DNA of 64,000 nucleotides, taken from positions 84,009,248 through 84,073,247 of the forward strand of contig CM046447.1 of assembly GCA_025506515.1 (NCBI GenBank), in the 5' to 3' direction. The notes beneath the pieces are model-generated. The model was given only the letters and a program-made list of their open reading frames with translations. It did no database searches and was not told the origin of the DNA. Each line of letters opens with the position of its first letter. The first letter of the stretch is position 1. The translations under genes and the position numbers were made by a program. The DNA comes from Flaveria trinervia. Lineage: Eukaryota > Streptophyta > Magnoliopsida > Asterales > Asteraceae. Shown here one piece after another: positions 9,344 to 21,369 of the stretch.

Positions 9344-11142
9344 AAAACAACGATATGCACCATTGTGAAGGTATCCCTTTTTCCATTACCGAGGCATAAT
9401 CAGCTGAATATAGCTGATTCCTCATCTGAACTCGTGATCTGACATCCCCAATGACATTTTCCAGAGGATGATAGAGATTGAGGCGTGATCCAGGAGTGGT
9501 GCGAACAACTATCTCAGAATCAAGATTATGAACGTTTGGTTCCATATCTGAGGCAGTAGGAGTGTGAGGTTCTGAATACTCAGAGGCATCAATGTCAGAC
9601 GCTTGTGGACTTGCAGCAGTAGGAACCTGTTCCTCCTGATCATTCTGATCATTCTCCACGGCTTCATCATCAGAGGAGGAGTCACTTACCTCGAGTGCTC
9701 CCCCTGATTGACTAGGAAACTCACCTTGTGAACCAGATGTTGTAGAGTCTTGTGTTTGTGTGTTTAATACATCATACATCATTTTGGTTGCTAACTCATC
9801 GTCAGAAGTTGAGAGAAGAATGTTGAAGGACTTGAAAAGTCCATCATAGTCGAAACAGAATGCGGGTCCTTTTCCGGCAGGAGGGGTGGTGTATCTCTGA
9901 ACGTCCATGTTAAGCCACACTTCTACTTGACCCGTTGAGTTGTTGTAAACTCTCTTATTCGGTATGTTGTATCCTAGAAAGATTCCCTCTTCAGCCTTCT
10001 CGCTAAACTTGCCTTCTTGAGTTTTCTTCAGCAATGTACATGGTGCTCCAAATGGTTCGAGGTACTTTAGATTAGGTTTACATCGTTGTAAAAACTCGTA
10101 ACACATTTTTCCATATCGTTTAACCACCAAGACTCGATTTAAAGTGTAACATGCATTTGCCACTGCCTCGTTCAAGAATTGGATAGGCAGTTTCGAGTCT
10201 GCTAGCATTGTCCTTGCAGTCTCTATCAAGCTTCTGTTCTTCCTTTCAGCAATCCCATTCATCAGTGGAGTGTAGGCAGATGTGAATTGATATACAATTC
10301 CCTTTTCTATGCAGAATGCCTCCATCCATTGATTCTTGAACTCTGTTCCGTTTTCTGAGTGTAGTTACTAACTCTTTGAATGACTCAACTGTTTCTGATT
10401 TTTATTTCAGAAACATCACCCAAGAGAATCTCGAGTAGTCATCTGTAACTACATAGCACTACAAGTCGCCTGCGATGCTTCTTGTACTGACTGGACCAAA
10501 CAGATCCATGTAAAGAAGCTCAAGAGGTAGTTCTATGAAATTAACTTTTTTTGCCTTATGAGACTTCTTAGTCTGTTTTCCTTTCTTGCAGGCGACACAA
10601 AAATCCAGGAGTTGGAATCCCACTAGGTCATTCTGGATCAAGTGGTTTAACTTCCGTGGATTGATGTGTCCCATTCTCCTATGCCAGGAGATAGAATCCT
10701 TCTGAATAGCTTTTGACAAGAAGCACTGAACTTGATGATCTGTTGTGGAGGCCTTTGATAGATCCAAGACGTAAAGGTCATTATATCTTGAGGCTGACAT
10801 TAAGACTTGGTCCTCCGGGATCACATAGTCCTTTTTCAGGACATAGCACTTCTTATTGTCGAATACTACTTTAAATCCTTTATCATAGATTTGGGAGACA
10901 AAAAGAAAATTATTTTGAAGTTGTTGAACATAGTCTACCTTGTCAAACTTCAATTTTTGATTCCCCACTTCCCCTTGAGCTGTGATATAACCTCCTTTGT
11001 TTCCAGGAAATGAAACATGACCTCCTTTTAATTGTTTGACGTTTGACAGGAATGCCCGGTTCCCAGTCATCTGCCTGGATGCTCCGCTATCTACAATCCA
11101 AGTGTTTGTTTCAGCACTATAGCGAACACCCTGCACATTCAA
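9330..11142 (-). pseudogene. Cop-1 protease and integrase
   Basis: The protease has the aspartic motif WIVDSGASRQMTGN (about 11090) and RYNDLYVLDL near its end. The integrase zinc finger follows (HRRMGHINPRKLN then CVACKKGKQTKKSHK). The first catalytic Asp is in LLYMDLFGP (about 10510). Near 10340-10370 the second Asp context, normally SDNGTEF, reads SENGTEF, and about 45 bases just before it are missing compared with Cop-2. The Glu context NGIAERKNRSLIE (about 10250) is intact. Downstream are the usual copia linker (AEEGIFLGYN) and a Ser/Asp/Glu-rich segment. The integrase would insert the DNA copy into the host genome, but this copy is damaged at the second active-site residue. Confidence 0.9.
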
Positions 11143-11389
11143 TTGTAAACATTAGTTAAGGTTAAAGACCCAAGCCTTAACCGGATTGGGTGTCCCAGAG
11201 GTATCACACATCTTAAATTACACCCATTGTCCATTAGAGGGGATGGGAGATATGTTGTCTTCTTGTTCTCAATATCAGATACAAGGATGGAGTTCTCTTT
11301 CCATAAACCAGTTTTATGTAAGGCCTGTTTGTGATAAACTAACGACTGGCTAATGGGTTGAACTTTAGGATCACTGACCCTTTTCGGTG

Positions 11390-13930
11390 GAGTCATGGAT
11401 CTCCTTTTTGAAGAGCTAGGTTTAGTGTCATAAAGTTCAATATCTGCCCTGAAGTTTGATAATAAGAACAAGTAGACACGATGTGTCCACACTTTCCACA
11501 GTTGTAGCATGATCTACTTTCAACATGATGGAGTACCTGTTTCTGTGGAGAATTGTGTGACACACGTATGACTTTATTCAGTTTTGATTTAGACACTTCT
11601 TGTCTCGATGGTTTAACTTATTTAAGTACATTTGCTGCTTGAACCTTTTCAACATCTTTACCCTTTAGTTTATCTGGACTTATACATGACGCACGTTTTG
11701 GTTAACTTGTTTGGTCTTTTTAGGTTCATTTATAGATGTGGTTGAACCAGACTTTACCTTAACCTTTTCAATTTGTTCATTCAGATTAACAATAGGCATT
11801 TTACCTTTTCATTTTGAAGTGGTCTCCTTTTGTTTAGTGCCAGATACAATAGTTTGACATGTGGAATCTGGATCACTTACAAGAGGAGTGGACACCACAT
11901 GATCCTTGATTGGGTCTTTATTTATAGTTTACTTTTGGCATTCAACAAGGTCTCATGTGGTGGTGGAACCACTTTATAACCCAATCCCTCCCTGTTTTTA
12001 CGTTCTCTCACTAAGTGCTGAACTATGTGAGAAGAACTAGTCCAACTATGCAGTTTTTGTTTTAATGAATTTACTTCTACTTCTAAAACTGCTTTTTGTT
12101 TCTTTGTTTCTTCTAGGGAGTTTAGATTGAACTTAATGTCATTAGCTTGGTTAAAAGCCACAACTTCAGTTTCCCTATGTTGTTTATTTAACAATTCTAC
12201 TTTCTCTTTGTAACTATGCTCATTTAATTTTAAAATACGATTTGCTTTAGTGCACAGTTGCAGGTCCTTTACTAGGCTATCATTGTGATCTAATACCTAG
12301 CAAATTTCAAATCTATGCTTTCCCTAAATTTATTACAATTAGAACAAGCATGATTATTGAAAAGTTGATTAGTGGAAGTTACCTGAGAGCGTGCGATTGA
12401 ATCAGCCATCAAAGCAGAGTCTGATTTTTTTGGTTATGGTGATTCCGAACTTGTTGAACTTGTCCCTTCTTTAGGTAGGTGATCAACCACAGTTGCAATT
12501 TCTTCAATATTTGACATCGCGAGTTCCACTGCAATATCACCTTCGCTTGCTGAGTCGTCATCTAAATCCTCAACACTAGCAATGCTGGATTCTCCGGGAG
12601 ACACAAACCGAAAGCTCCAAACTTGTCCTTCGTCATCCTGAGCAGTCAAGGCCTTAGGATCCTTGCTTGACGAAGTAGGACTACTTGTGGATTTATCCTG
12701 ACGATTGAAAGATGAGAATGGATTCCCATTTCCTGTCTTCTTGGGCTTCACACATTCACGTTTGAAGTGCCCCTTCTCTCCATATGTTGTGTCCTTAGTG
12801 GCAATCAGGTTCTGTCTGGTCTTCTTGAAAAAGTTCTTAGCTCTCCGAACAGCACTTGCTAAGGCCCACATGATGTCCATTCTCTCCAGCTATGTCTCTT
12901 CTACCTACTCGTAGTCCTCATCAGCCAGATGGCAGTTCTCAATCTTCCCAGCAACTAGTCCGTCATAGGAGTGAACGACAGCTGCTAAGAGATCCATATG
13001 CTATTTTGCTACCTCTACAATCACATTCCGGAGATTCTCGGTCTTCAAAATTTGTAGCATTCGCTTTAGGTGCTACATATTGGGTGCAAGAGGACCCTGA
13101 CGTGTCAGATCCTGAAGTAGTAGCTTGAGATGGAGCAGCTGAACTCGACACGAATGCCATTGAAGTGGCGCTCTGGACATTTTGGCTTGTGGAGTTGAGT
13201 TGTACAGTGACGGGTTCTGATCATATGAAGACTTTTGAGCTCTGTACTTCGTCCTTAACTCTTCCCTTGTTAGCTTCAGAATGAATTCGTTGATATCTAA
13301 CTTTGACAGCATATCATTCTGTCTGAAGTTGATACAAAAGAGACCCACTTCTCTGGAAACCCATGTGCAAAGTTTGAATCTTTGTCTTCCATAGACATTG
13401 TAACTCCATGAGTGTGCAGCTCACTCATCAAGTGGTAGAACCAATCGATGACGTCATCCAAGCTCTTCTTACCCACTGACGAGAAGTTGTCAAACTCCTT
13501 CAATGCTTTAGCCTTTAGAGATTTTAATGAGATTTTTGTCATGCCGTTTTTCCAATGCATCTCATAGCTTCTTTGCTTGCTTGTTCTTAAAAAATTAATG
13601 AAAGATGTCCTTAGGAATTGACTGAGTTAGCAATGCATATACTTTCTTTTTAGCATTGTACTTTACCTTTTGGCCATCGGTCATGCCGCCTAAGGTAAGT
13701 TTGACTCCATATGCACCTACTGGCATGCTATACCCCATCTCTATCGATTCCCACAGATTGGGATCTACTCCATTTAAGTAGATCTCGAAAATTTGCTTCC
13801 ATTATGGGTAATCATCTAACGTTATCAGCTTAAGGGGCTTGTTAAAATTTCCCACTTCATTTTCCAAAAGCAATAGATTTTGGATCCTTGAATCCCTCCC
13901 TGTGGTGAACGCTGAATATTGATCCTCCAT
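11390..13930 (-). pseudogene. Cop-1 gag
   Basis: Starts at 13930 with MEDQYSAFTTGRDSR, the counterpart of MEDQFAAFTARKHSH in Cop-2 (29490). The capsid (UBN2-type copia Gag) includes KSLDDVIDWFYHLMSELHTHG (13460-13410) and DINEFILKLTREELRTKY (about 13280). An acidic segment, a first zinc knuckle that has lost its first two Cys (TTYGEKGHFKREC, about 12770), a coiled coil (KKQKAVLEVEVNSLKQK, about 12080) and a Lys-rich linker follow. The second knuckle CYNCGKCGHIVSTC is intact at about 11460-11505. At least five stops or frameshifts interrupt it. The role of the family is particle formation and RNA packaging. Confidence 0.85.
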
Positions 13931-14410
13931 TACTATGGACTTTGGACTTTAGAACAAGCTGGTGTACTTGTGCGACTGAAGGAGTGTGAATGGACACTTC
14001 ATGCGATTGAACAATGCAGTTGGCTCAGACGTTTGAATGAACAAATGCGGATGGCTCAATCGTGCGAATGGGCAGATATGGATGAACAATGCGAATGGGC
14101 AGTTCAGTCATACGAATGGCTGAACAACTGAGTCCAATCGTGCGTATGAGGGATACGTATGGATTCAGCCATCCGATTGAGTCAATCGTGCCACTGAAGC
14201 TGCTGAATTTTGAGAATTCGAAGGTTTAAGATATTTTGACGCAAAAACACGAATTTCTCACGAACCCTAATTGCCATATGCCGGGAAACGTTAACTTTTT
14301 GACCTGGAGACGTCTAAAACACTGTTTGACACAAAAAGATTGTGTTTTTGAGTGAGAAACACGATTTTTATATCAAAATCGATTGAATCACACGTAAATC
14401 AAGAGCCAAA
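13931..14410 (-). other. Cop-1 leader with TCGTGCGACTG-type motif cluster
   Basis: Untranslated region between PBS and gag. At about 13965-14190 it holds around ten degenerate copies of the CG-rich motif (TTGTGCGACTGA, TCATGCGATTGA, TCGTGCGAATGG). Cop-2 has the equivalent cluster at 29530-29745. Confidence 0.8.
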
Positions 14411-14422
14411 GCTCTAATACCA
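14411..14422 (-). other. Primer-binding site of Cop-1
   Basis: Minus-strand TGGTATTAGAGC, one transition away from the tRNA-Met type TGGTATCAGAGC, 2 bases inside the LTR. Confidence 0.9.
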
Positions 14423-14424
14423 CT

Positions 14425-15162
14425 TGTTAGGACCATTTTCGGTACGGAGTAGTAACTGATTTACATGTATACCAACTCAAATAGTGTGGAATTCTATTTG
14501 ATTGACGATCCAATCAGTGAGAACGCGAGTAAAATCAATCCAAGAATGAAACTAAGCATTAATAACGATAGTAGGATGATTTACTATGATCTATGAAGTT
14601 GGAACAGGTGTTCTAGGGTCTCTGGACGGCTAGGGTACGATTTAGTGTGTAGGTATTCAAGATTGTTGTGTTTTTCCACGACTTAAGTGGTATTTATAGG
14701 TTAGGGTTTCTCATTCGTGCGACTGAACCATTAGTATGGTTCAATCGTGCGACTGAGTCATAAGGTTGTTCGATCCGCATGACTGAGCCTTTAGTCGTGT
14801 GATTGAGTCAATCTCATGTCACAATCGTGCGATTGATCCGGTCTCCTAGTTCATTCATGCGACTAGTTCATTAGCATGAAGTTGTTCATGCGTATGGTCC
14901 ATTAGCATGGTTCATTCGCATGAGAACTTCACACGATTAAGTTTAAGCATGTTTTTCAATCATTGTTGATTAAGAACTATGTAAACAACCACAAACCTAT
15001 ATAGTTAGTTCAATAAGCGTTAACACACAATAATCAATGAAATATTAAACGTTATAAGCATAAACCACACATTGTATTTCATTAAACCCATTCTGTTACA
15101 TATATGTACAACATGAAAGACATTTTACACTAAGCCCATAAACTAGATACATATGTATCACA
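14425..15162 (-). mobile_element. 5' LTR of Cop-1
   Basis: 738 bp, minus orientation, TGTGATACAT (15162) to GGTCCTAACA (14425). A TATA box (CTATAAATA, minus strand, 14691-14699) lies downstream of a TCGTGCGACTG motif cluster (14712-14930). Length and sequence match the LTRs at 17840, 29936 and 40318. Confidence 0.9.
14691..14699 (-). promoter_or_regulatory. LTR TATA box of Cop-1
   Basis: Minus-strand CCTATAAATACCAC, found at the same LTR position at 18094-18102 and 40582-40590. In the 5' LTR of Cop-2 it is mutated to CTATGAATA (30189-30197). Confidence 0.7.
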
Positions 15163-16020
15163 CTTGTTAAACTTAGACTTGAAATTTTACTTAGACAATA
15201 AACTATGAATTTTTATCATGAATTGATTTAGTTATATGAAATCAATGGTTGCCACAATTATAAATCATGCAAAATCCTTATCCAGCTTCAAGACACTTTT
15301 GAGATTTCAACTGTTCTCAATTTTAAACAAGGTCAATTCTAAATTAAATTTCAACTATTTGCGTGACAGAACAACTTTCCATGTGACAAGTTCAGATTGT
15401 TTAGAAACATTTTGCATCTGTTCATATTTTAAGAACTTTTCACATGCAAAAAGTCTGTTCAAAATCAACTTTTCAATCTATCAAGTTTTCAATGTTTTAA
15501 TCAATCAAATAAGTTCATTAAATGTCATTTTCACCATTCTTAAGGTTTATTTTGTTTAATTTGTTCATTTAACATGTAATTGTTCATTTAACATTGATGT
15601 GTTAAACATTGATATACCTTATTCAACTTTTAGAAATCAATAAGTAACTAGCTTGAGTATTACTAAACTCTAACTCTCAGTCAGTTTTAGTATAGAATCA
15701 GTGTATTCACAAAATCTTAATGTGTTACCCACTTCCGTCATAGAATTTTACTTTCAGTATATCACAATACATAGTGCTTTTCATTCTTGATCATCTAGCC
15801 TATCAACATATCAAAAAAATACACGTCAGTTTCTTATATACCTTCAAATGTAATGAATCAAAATCAAGAAATGTACTATCATTTCCAATTAAATCTTGAA
15901 AACTTAATTTTTTTAAATTTTTGTAATACAAAATCTTTTTGTGTTATTAATATTTTGTATGCTATACGTTCAAATGTAATATGATTCTAAATGAATCAGT
16001 TTCCGTTCAAAAGAATCACA
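15163..16020. other. AT-rich spacer, 3' flank of Cop-5
   Basis: No gene, motif cluster or LTR end recognised. It probably belongs to the 3' untranslated part of the copia remnant on its right. Confidence 0.4.
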
Positions 16021-16611
16021 GATAAAATGTATTCAGATGTTGATGTGTTTTGTTTTTGAATGTTGGATTGGATTTCACAATGTTAGGGACTATAGCGTTA
16101 TCACACAAAATTTCAGTGTCCAATATGTTACGACCATAATCAAGAAGTTGTTGTATCTAAACAATGTGAGAATAACAACTTGAAGCAGCCGCATATTCAG
16201 CTTCTTCAGTTGATGTGGATACCGCCTGCTACTTTTTCCACTGCCATGAAATCAACCTATTACATTCAAATTGACATCCACTAGTGGTTGACTTCCTATC
16301 CAAGTTATATCCTGCATAATCACTATTACAGTTAGCATATAAATTGAAATTGAGTTTTTAGGATACCTTAATCCAAATGTTGGTTGGCGTTTGAGATATT
16401 TCCAAATCTGCTTAACCACTTTCATATGTGATTCCTTTGGATTACTTTGATAACATGCACACTAACAAATAGGAAACATGATGTCTGGCTTGCTTGCAGT
16501 AAGATACATCAGATATCCGATCATTGATATGTATATGTGTTGATCAATGTCTTCTCCCGTGAGATCTAGAGTTAAAATTGTGAATCCAAGGATCACCTTC
16601 AAGAATATCAG
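16021..16611 (-). pseudogene. Cop-5: decayed copia RT end and RNase H
   Basis: A minus-strand remnant of a different, older copia lineage. LTGEDIDQHIYISMIGYLMY and LTASKPDIMF (about 16560-16465) are the end of the RT. Then come a stop-ridden RNase H with VSTSTEEAEYAAASSCYSH (about 16225-16165) and DYGRN (about 16130). The coding frame is cut at 16612 by the LTR of Cop-3; the other half is not in the window. Confidence 0.75.
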
Positions 16612-17544
16612 TGTTATATTGAATTTGAATAATGATTGCATAATTATCACTAATTGTTGTTCAATTGATTGAATAAGAAATAGCAAATGCAATCGAAAAC
16701 AATAATGAAGAACAGAACAAAAATTTTCAATAAATGAATAAACACATTTTGATTCAAAAGTATTTCACTAAAAGCACTGATTAGTGATTACAAATGATCA
16801 AATTGTAATTTTCGATAATGATGTTTTCTTGTGATTCTATTAATGATTTTGGTGTAATTGATGTGACGACTGCTAGGGTTTTGTGATTGATAAGCCAATA
16901 CATTGTATTTACAGGCTCAACGATTTACTGCTAGGGTAACAGTAATTCTCTTGGAATCAGTAACTTTCTTATCGACGTAAGAAAGTTACTCAGAGAATTT
17001 TATGATGTGACATTCTCTGACTGAGTTAAAGTCATCCGTAAAAGTTGACTTTAATACATCACTCAGTTATGGACTTGTTGACTTGATGTACTTGGTGAAG
17101 TACATGCAAGTTTTGCTTTTTCGTAGAAGTTTTGCCTTCCATAGGAACTTTGCCTTTCATAGAAGTCTTCACTTGATATACTTCATTGAAATGCAAGTTG
17201 TTCATCTGTAGAACTTTGATCTTTCAACAATCCCTTGACTTCATCTACACATAAGTGTTTTTCTGCAGAAGATCCTTGGATGCACTTTGTGTAATAAGAT
17301 TATCTACGGAAGATCACAAATGTTCATCCATACATGTTTCTTACATTTAGTCAAATTTTCATGAAATTTGACTAAGTATGATGTTGATTTTTCAATCACA
17401 TATATAAATCAACACAGTTATGGGTTAACCTATATATGTAATGCATACACAAAAATGATTGTTTTAAAAGAAATTATTACAAGAGATTGATTAAAGTGTT
17501 TAGCCTATACAAAAGATCTAGACCTATTATTCATAGATCTAACA
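16612..17544 (-). mobile_element. 3' LTR of Cop-3
   Basis: 933 bp, minus orientation, with inverted ends TGTTAGAT (17544) and ATATAACA (16612). A polypurine-like CCTAAGGGGAG adjoins the start (minus strand, 17548-17558). The left flank is ATCAG. The family is different from the 735-bp copia LTRs and does not carry the TCGTGCGACTG cluster. It is inserted in the RT of Cop-5. Confidence 0.75.
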
Positions 17545-17839
17545 ATACTCCCCTTAGGCTTAGTAACTTAAGATCAACTCTTCAGTCATGATCTTTGAAT
17601 TTTTAAATCATCTTGTTATAGAAGTATGAGACTTCATCCTTATGATCATCATATTTATATTTAATCTCCATTTTGCAAATTATCTTTAATGTTTCAAAAC
17701 TCAATCCCAAAATGTCCTCTTCTGTTCTAAGGTTTCCAAAACATTGTTATTGTGAACTATATCTAGTTCATCTTGTTTTGAGATTCTTAGTTTAGACAAT
17801 TCTTTGATTTGAGCTCTAATTAGCTAGCCTGCTTCATAG
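17545..17839 (-). pseudogene. Cop-3 aORF, extreme C-terminal part
   Basis: Minus-strand frames give Lys/Glu-rich coil-like sequence (IRAQIKELSKLRISKQDELD, about 17820-17760). This joins in sense to the end of the Cop-3 accessory ORF at 30671-33478 if Cop-2 is removed. It ends near the polypurine tract at 17548-17558. Several stops are present. Confidence 0.6.
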
Positions 17840-18576
17840 TGTTAGGACCGTTTTCGTACAGAGTAATAACAAATTCTACGTGAGACCAGACCAAATAGTG
17901 CGGAATCCTATTTGACTGGCAATCCAATCGGTAAGAACGACAACCTGATCGATCTAACAATGAAACAAACGTTAAGAATTGATTAGAAATCGATTTGGAA
18001 CGAACTATGAAGTTGGATAGGTTGGTTAGGGCGCTCTAGACAGCTAGGGTTTGTGAATGTTTGAAGTCGCCTGTTTTTCCATGAATTATGTGGTATTTAT
18101 AGGTTTTTAGTTTTCATTCATACGATTGAACCATTAGCATGGTTCATTCGTGCGACTGACTCATGCGGTTGATTCATACGCACGACTGAAGGTTCAGTCG
18201 TGCGACTAAATCAACCTTATGTCTCAATCATACGACTGATCCAGTCTGCTCGTTGAGTTGTGCGACTGGTCCATAAGTATGATTCATTCATACGTATGGT
18301 CCGTAAGTATGGTCCATTAGCATGAATAAGCACATGGACTAAGTTGAACACATTTCTCAATCATTATTGACTTAGAACTATGTACAACAACCTCAAACTC
18401 ATATATGATGTTCATACATATGAATTATACTAAATACAATAATTAAATGAAATACTCAAAAACAAATAAACATCAAGATGCATATCATATTTCATTAAGT
18501 AGTCACCTTACATATGTGTAAGAAATGAAAGACTTTTATATTTAAGAACATAAACTAGGAATATGATATATCAACA
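17840..18576 (-). mobile_element. 3' LTR of Cop-2
   Basis: TGTTGATATA (18576) to GGTCCTAACA (17840), 737 bp. TATA box CTATAAATA on the minus strand at 18094-18102; TCGTGCGACTG cluster at 18115-18330, upstream of the TATA box in sense direction. Confidence 0.92.
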
Positions 18577-18590
18577 AACTCCCCCTTGGA
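18577..18590 (-). other. Polypurine tract of Cop-2
   Basis: Minus-strand CCAAGGGGGAGTT immediately before the LTR start. The same tract is at 41053-41066 in Cop-4. It is the expected plus-strand primer. Confidence 0.85.
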
Positions 18591-18601
18591 CCTAGTTTAT
18601 C

Positions 18602-21113
18602 CTATTTTCTAACATTCTTCACATGTTCTTGGAATTTTTTTGTACTTTTCTTCTTTAGTGACTCCCGCGTGTATCTCAAATGCGGAGCAGAACTGTGTAA
18701 CATGTTGGAATTGTAGAGCTTGTACAATATATTGCGTGTCATAGAATAGTGGCCACTTGTATAGAGTGTATACATCTTCTACAAACAAGTTTGTAAGCCA
18801 CATTAGGTCAAATACACTGATAGTCTCGATCTTACCTTCTTTGTTCAGAATTATAACCGCTTCCCCCATCCTCCAGTCATAATACCACCATTTGAAGTAT
18901 GGAGTGAGGTCCTGAGGCATCTCCCGTAAATGAATCTTAGACATTGTGTGTGGGGGACTCCACTTCAACACTACCTTAGGCCTTCCAGATATAGGATCAA
19001 CTTCAGTCTTATGAATGTACCACTTAGGTTGTTGAGGTTTGAAGTTGACCCATCTCGTGTGGTATTCTTTCTTCAATGATTTCTCAAACCGTCCCGACAT
19101 CTTCCTCGGGTTGGCATACAAAAGAGCTAAACAGCCAATATGTTTAGCTCAAAACCAGGAAGAGTCTTCAGATCATGCGGATATCTAAAGTACTCAATCC
19201 CCTTCTCTCTTTTCACAGCATATACATCTAGATCTTCAAAATAGGCCTAATTGATGATCTTGCCTGACACTTTTTGATGTTTCTTTATTCGGTAAAGTTT
19301 GGTGTAGGCATTTAGCTTTGGAGGTGGACGTTGGGCCTTCATTTCTGAGAGACATGCTGCCTATTCAGCCTTCTTTAGATCAATATTAGCATGTGTAGCT
19401 TGGGATTTACTTTCATCCTTTGCTTTCTCTTTCTCTATCTCATCAAGCTTGACAAAAGTATCACTTCCAAAAGTTTCACCCAAGTCGAGGATAATATTGC
19501 CCTCAGGGTCAGTGTACTAATGATAGTAATTACACGTGACATCCTCGATCTCAATCTCATCCACACCTTGTAGCTCCCCGTCACTCAAAACATCTACTTC
19601 CGGAGCATCTTTGACAAGCTCATCTGGATTTAGTCTAAACATATCTGCGAGCTCCTCGTCGGTCAGGTCGTGGATGATTTCTCCTTCCTCTGGAGTGTAG
19701 CTCACAGACCTTCTCACAATGCCTTGCAAATCAAGAATCATAGTAAATTGAGTCTTGACTTGCTGAAAGGGAATGATATCATAATCCTCAGTCTATGGAG
19801 CTTCATTTTTGCCTTGATCTTGTTTCTCTTCAGTTGTAGCTACGGAGGACGAGGCTCTTTTGGTGCGCCTCTCCTTTGCAGCTTGATTTGAGACTGATGC
19901 AGATGCATCACCTTCTTGATCATCCTCCTTCTCATCATCATCACTTTTTCTATTTCAACATCCTCCAGCTTCCTCGTCATCATCATCTTCTTCTGACTCA
20001 TCATTTTTCGAATCATTATCATCATCTCCACCATCATCTCCATCATCCTTAATCTTTAGGGGCTCCCCATTTTTCCCTTCAACCTCAACATAAGCTTTTA
20101 GTTCTTTTTCTCCAACCCCTCGATACACTTAACAGAGGCCATTACAAGCTCATTTTGAGTCTTCAGTGCATGATGAGCTTGAACTAAAGCTCTCTCATGA
20201 GCAGCGTTGTTCTCTTTAAGCTGAGCTATCTGCTTGCCTTGTGCGGTATTGACCGCTATCAACTGATTCATCTTGTTGGCTCTCAGATCACCTGTGGCTA
20301 GCAGTTTGAGCACCGGTATGTTTAGGCTCGCCAACTATTCCTCTAACCCAACAATGGTTAAAATATAGCCCCGTGTAAGTGGGAATTGGGTTGATGTACC
20401 AGCTTGGGGAGTAGTGGGTGTAGTGGTGGATGTGGTGTAGATAGGAGTAGGATTGGAAGGGGATTGTGGTGGAACTGATTTGGGTACGATAGGTGAGGTA
20501 GGTGTGATTGTGTGAGTGGTGGTGGAAGTGTCAAAGGCAGTAGAGGTGGCAGTGTGGTGAGAAGTGGTAGTGGAGTGGGGAACAATGGTGTTGGTAGTGG
20601 TTATGGTGGTGGTAGTGGTTGTGGTGGTGGAAGAACTGATCAAGGTAATCTTCTACCTCTTACCCTTCTTGCCATAGGGATGGGCTATCCTCTTTCTCCT
20701 TGAACCCTTAGCTATAGGGGCTCCCCTTGAGCTAATTGGATGGTCGGGTGTGTATGTTGTATCTGTCACATCAGTATCACCACCCTTAGTACCAGCTTGG
20801 CATCCACCAACCGCCTCTTTCCCCTTCTCGGTAGCCATCACCCGGCCCCGACTCTCCTGGTGAGAGGCTCATCATCAGACTCATCTTCTTCATCTACTAA
20901 GAAGTCATGTTGGAAAGAAGCTTGCTTAGATCTTTCAGGAGCAGATGCAGTACCATGTGGAGGTAGTGGAGATATAGTAGACGTGTTAGTGGCCCGTGAT
21001 TGACTGGGGCTTGCATCTTCACCACCTTCACCATCATCATGGTCATCATCATCATCGTCATCTTTATTAGTAGGAACCACTATGGTTTCACATATTTTTT
21101 GAATCAATATCAC
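18602..21113 (-). pseudogene. Cop-2 accessory ORF (aORF), lacks N-terminal half
   Basis: Begins in the acidic segment (DDDDDDDHDDGEGG, about 21060). A basic patch (SRRKRIAHPYGKKGKR, about 20680), a Thr/Pro tract (20640-20390) and a coiled coil (NTAQGKQIAQLKENNAAHER, about 20250-20180) follow. A mixed acidic and basic stretch leads to the block ILDLQGIVRRSVSYTPEEGE with DLTDEELADMFRLNPDEL (19740-19620). The C-terminal domain at 19121-18609 includes KKEYHTRWVNFKPQQPKWYI, FKWWYYDWRMGEAVIIL and YTLYKWPLFYD. The stop falls at 18602-18604 (KNVRK then TAG), only 25 bases before the LTR. The N-terminal domain of Cop-1 and Cop-3 is missing: only about 250 bases separate this ORF from RNase H. Several stops and frame changes. 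Function unknown; the mixture of acidic, basic and coiled segments suggests a nucleic-acid or protein-binding role (inference). Confidence 0.75.
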
Positions 21114-21369
21114 ATATTTGATTTCTTTGGTTTAAGCTTTTCTGCCCACCCCTATTTTTATTATATATTTTTATGTAATTAAATACCGAAACTAAACTAT
21201 TCTCCCCTCAAATTCTAAAACCGAAAATGTTTTTGTGTTTTTGGAATTTGAAAGACAGGAAAATAAAATTATAAAAATAAGAAAAATTTGTCGGGCTAAG
21301 AACTCGATTCTTCTAGAATCACAACACTTTTCTTTTTCACGCCATTGACCACCAAAAGATATAAAAACC

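Larger units (their letters stand above)
4317..15162 (-). mobile_element. Cop-1: Ty1/copia element, 3' part removed by Gyp-A1 insertion
   Basis: Order on the minus strand: 5' LTR (15162-14425), PBS, leader, gag, protease, integrase, reverse transcriptase, RNase H (ends about 7834), spacer containing another LTR-like block, then an accessory ORF from 5702 that is cut at 4317. The order PR-INT-RT-RH is diagnostic of copia. The bases right of the LTR are CTTGT (15163-15167); the matching duplication would be beyond the left edge of the window. The element is dead: many stops, a changed RT active site (YVDG) and a damaged integrase. Confidence 0.9.

Noticed and set aside
20512..20703. Gly/Ser-rich plus-strand frame
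   Set aside because: It is the reverse strand of the Thr-coding tract of the accessory ORF.
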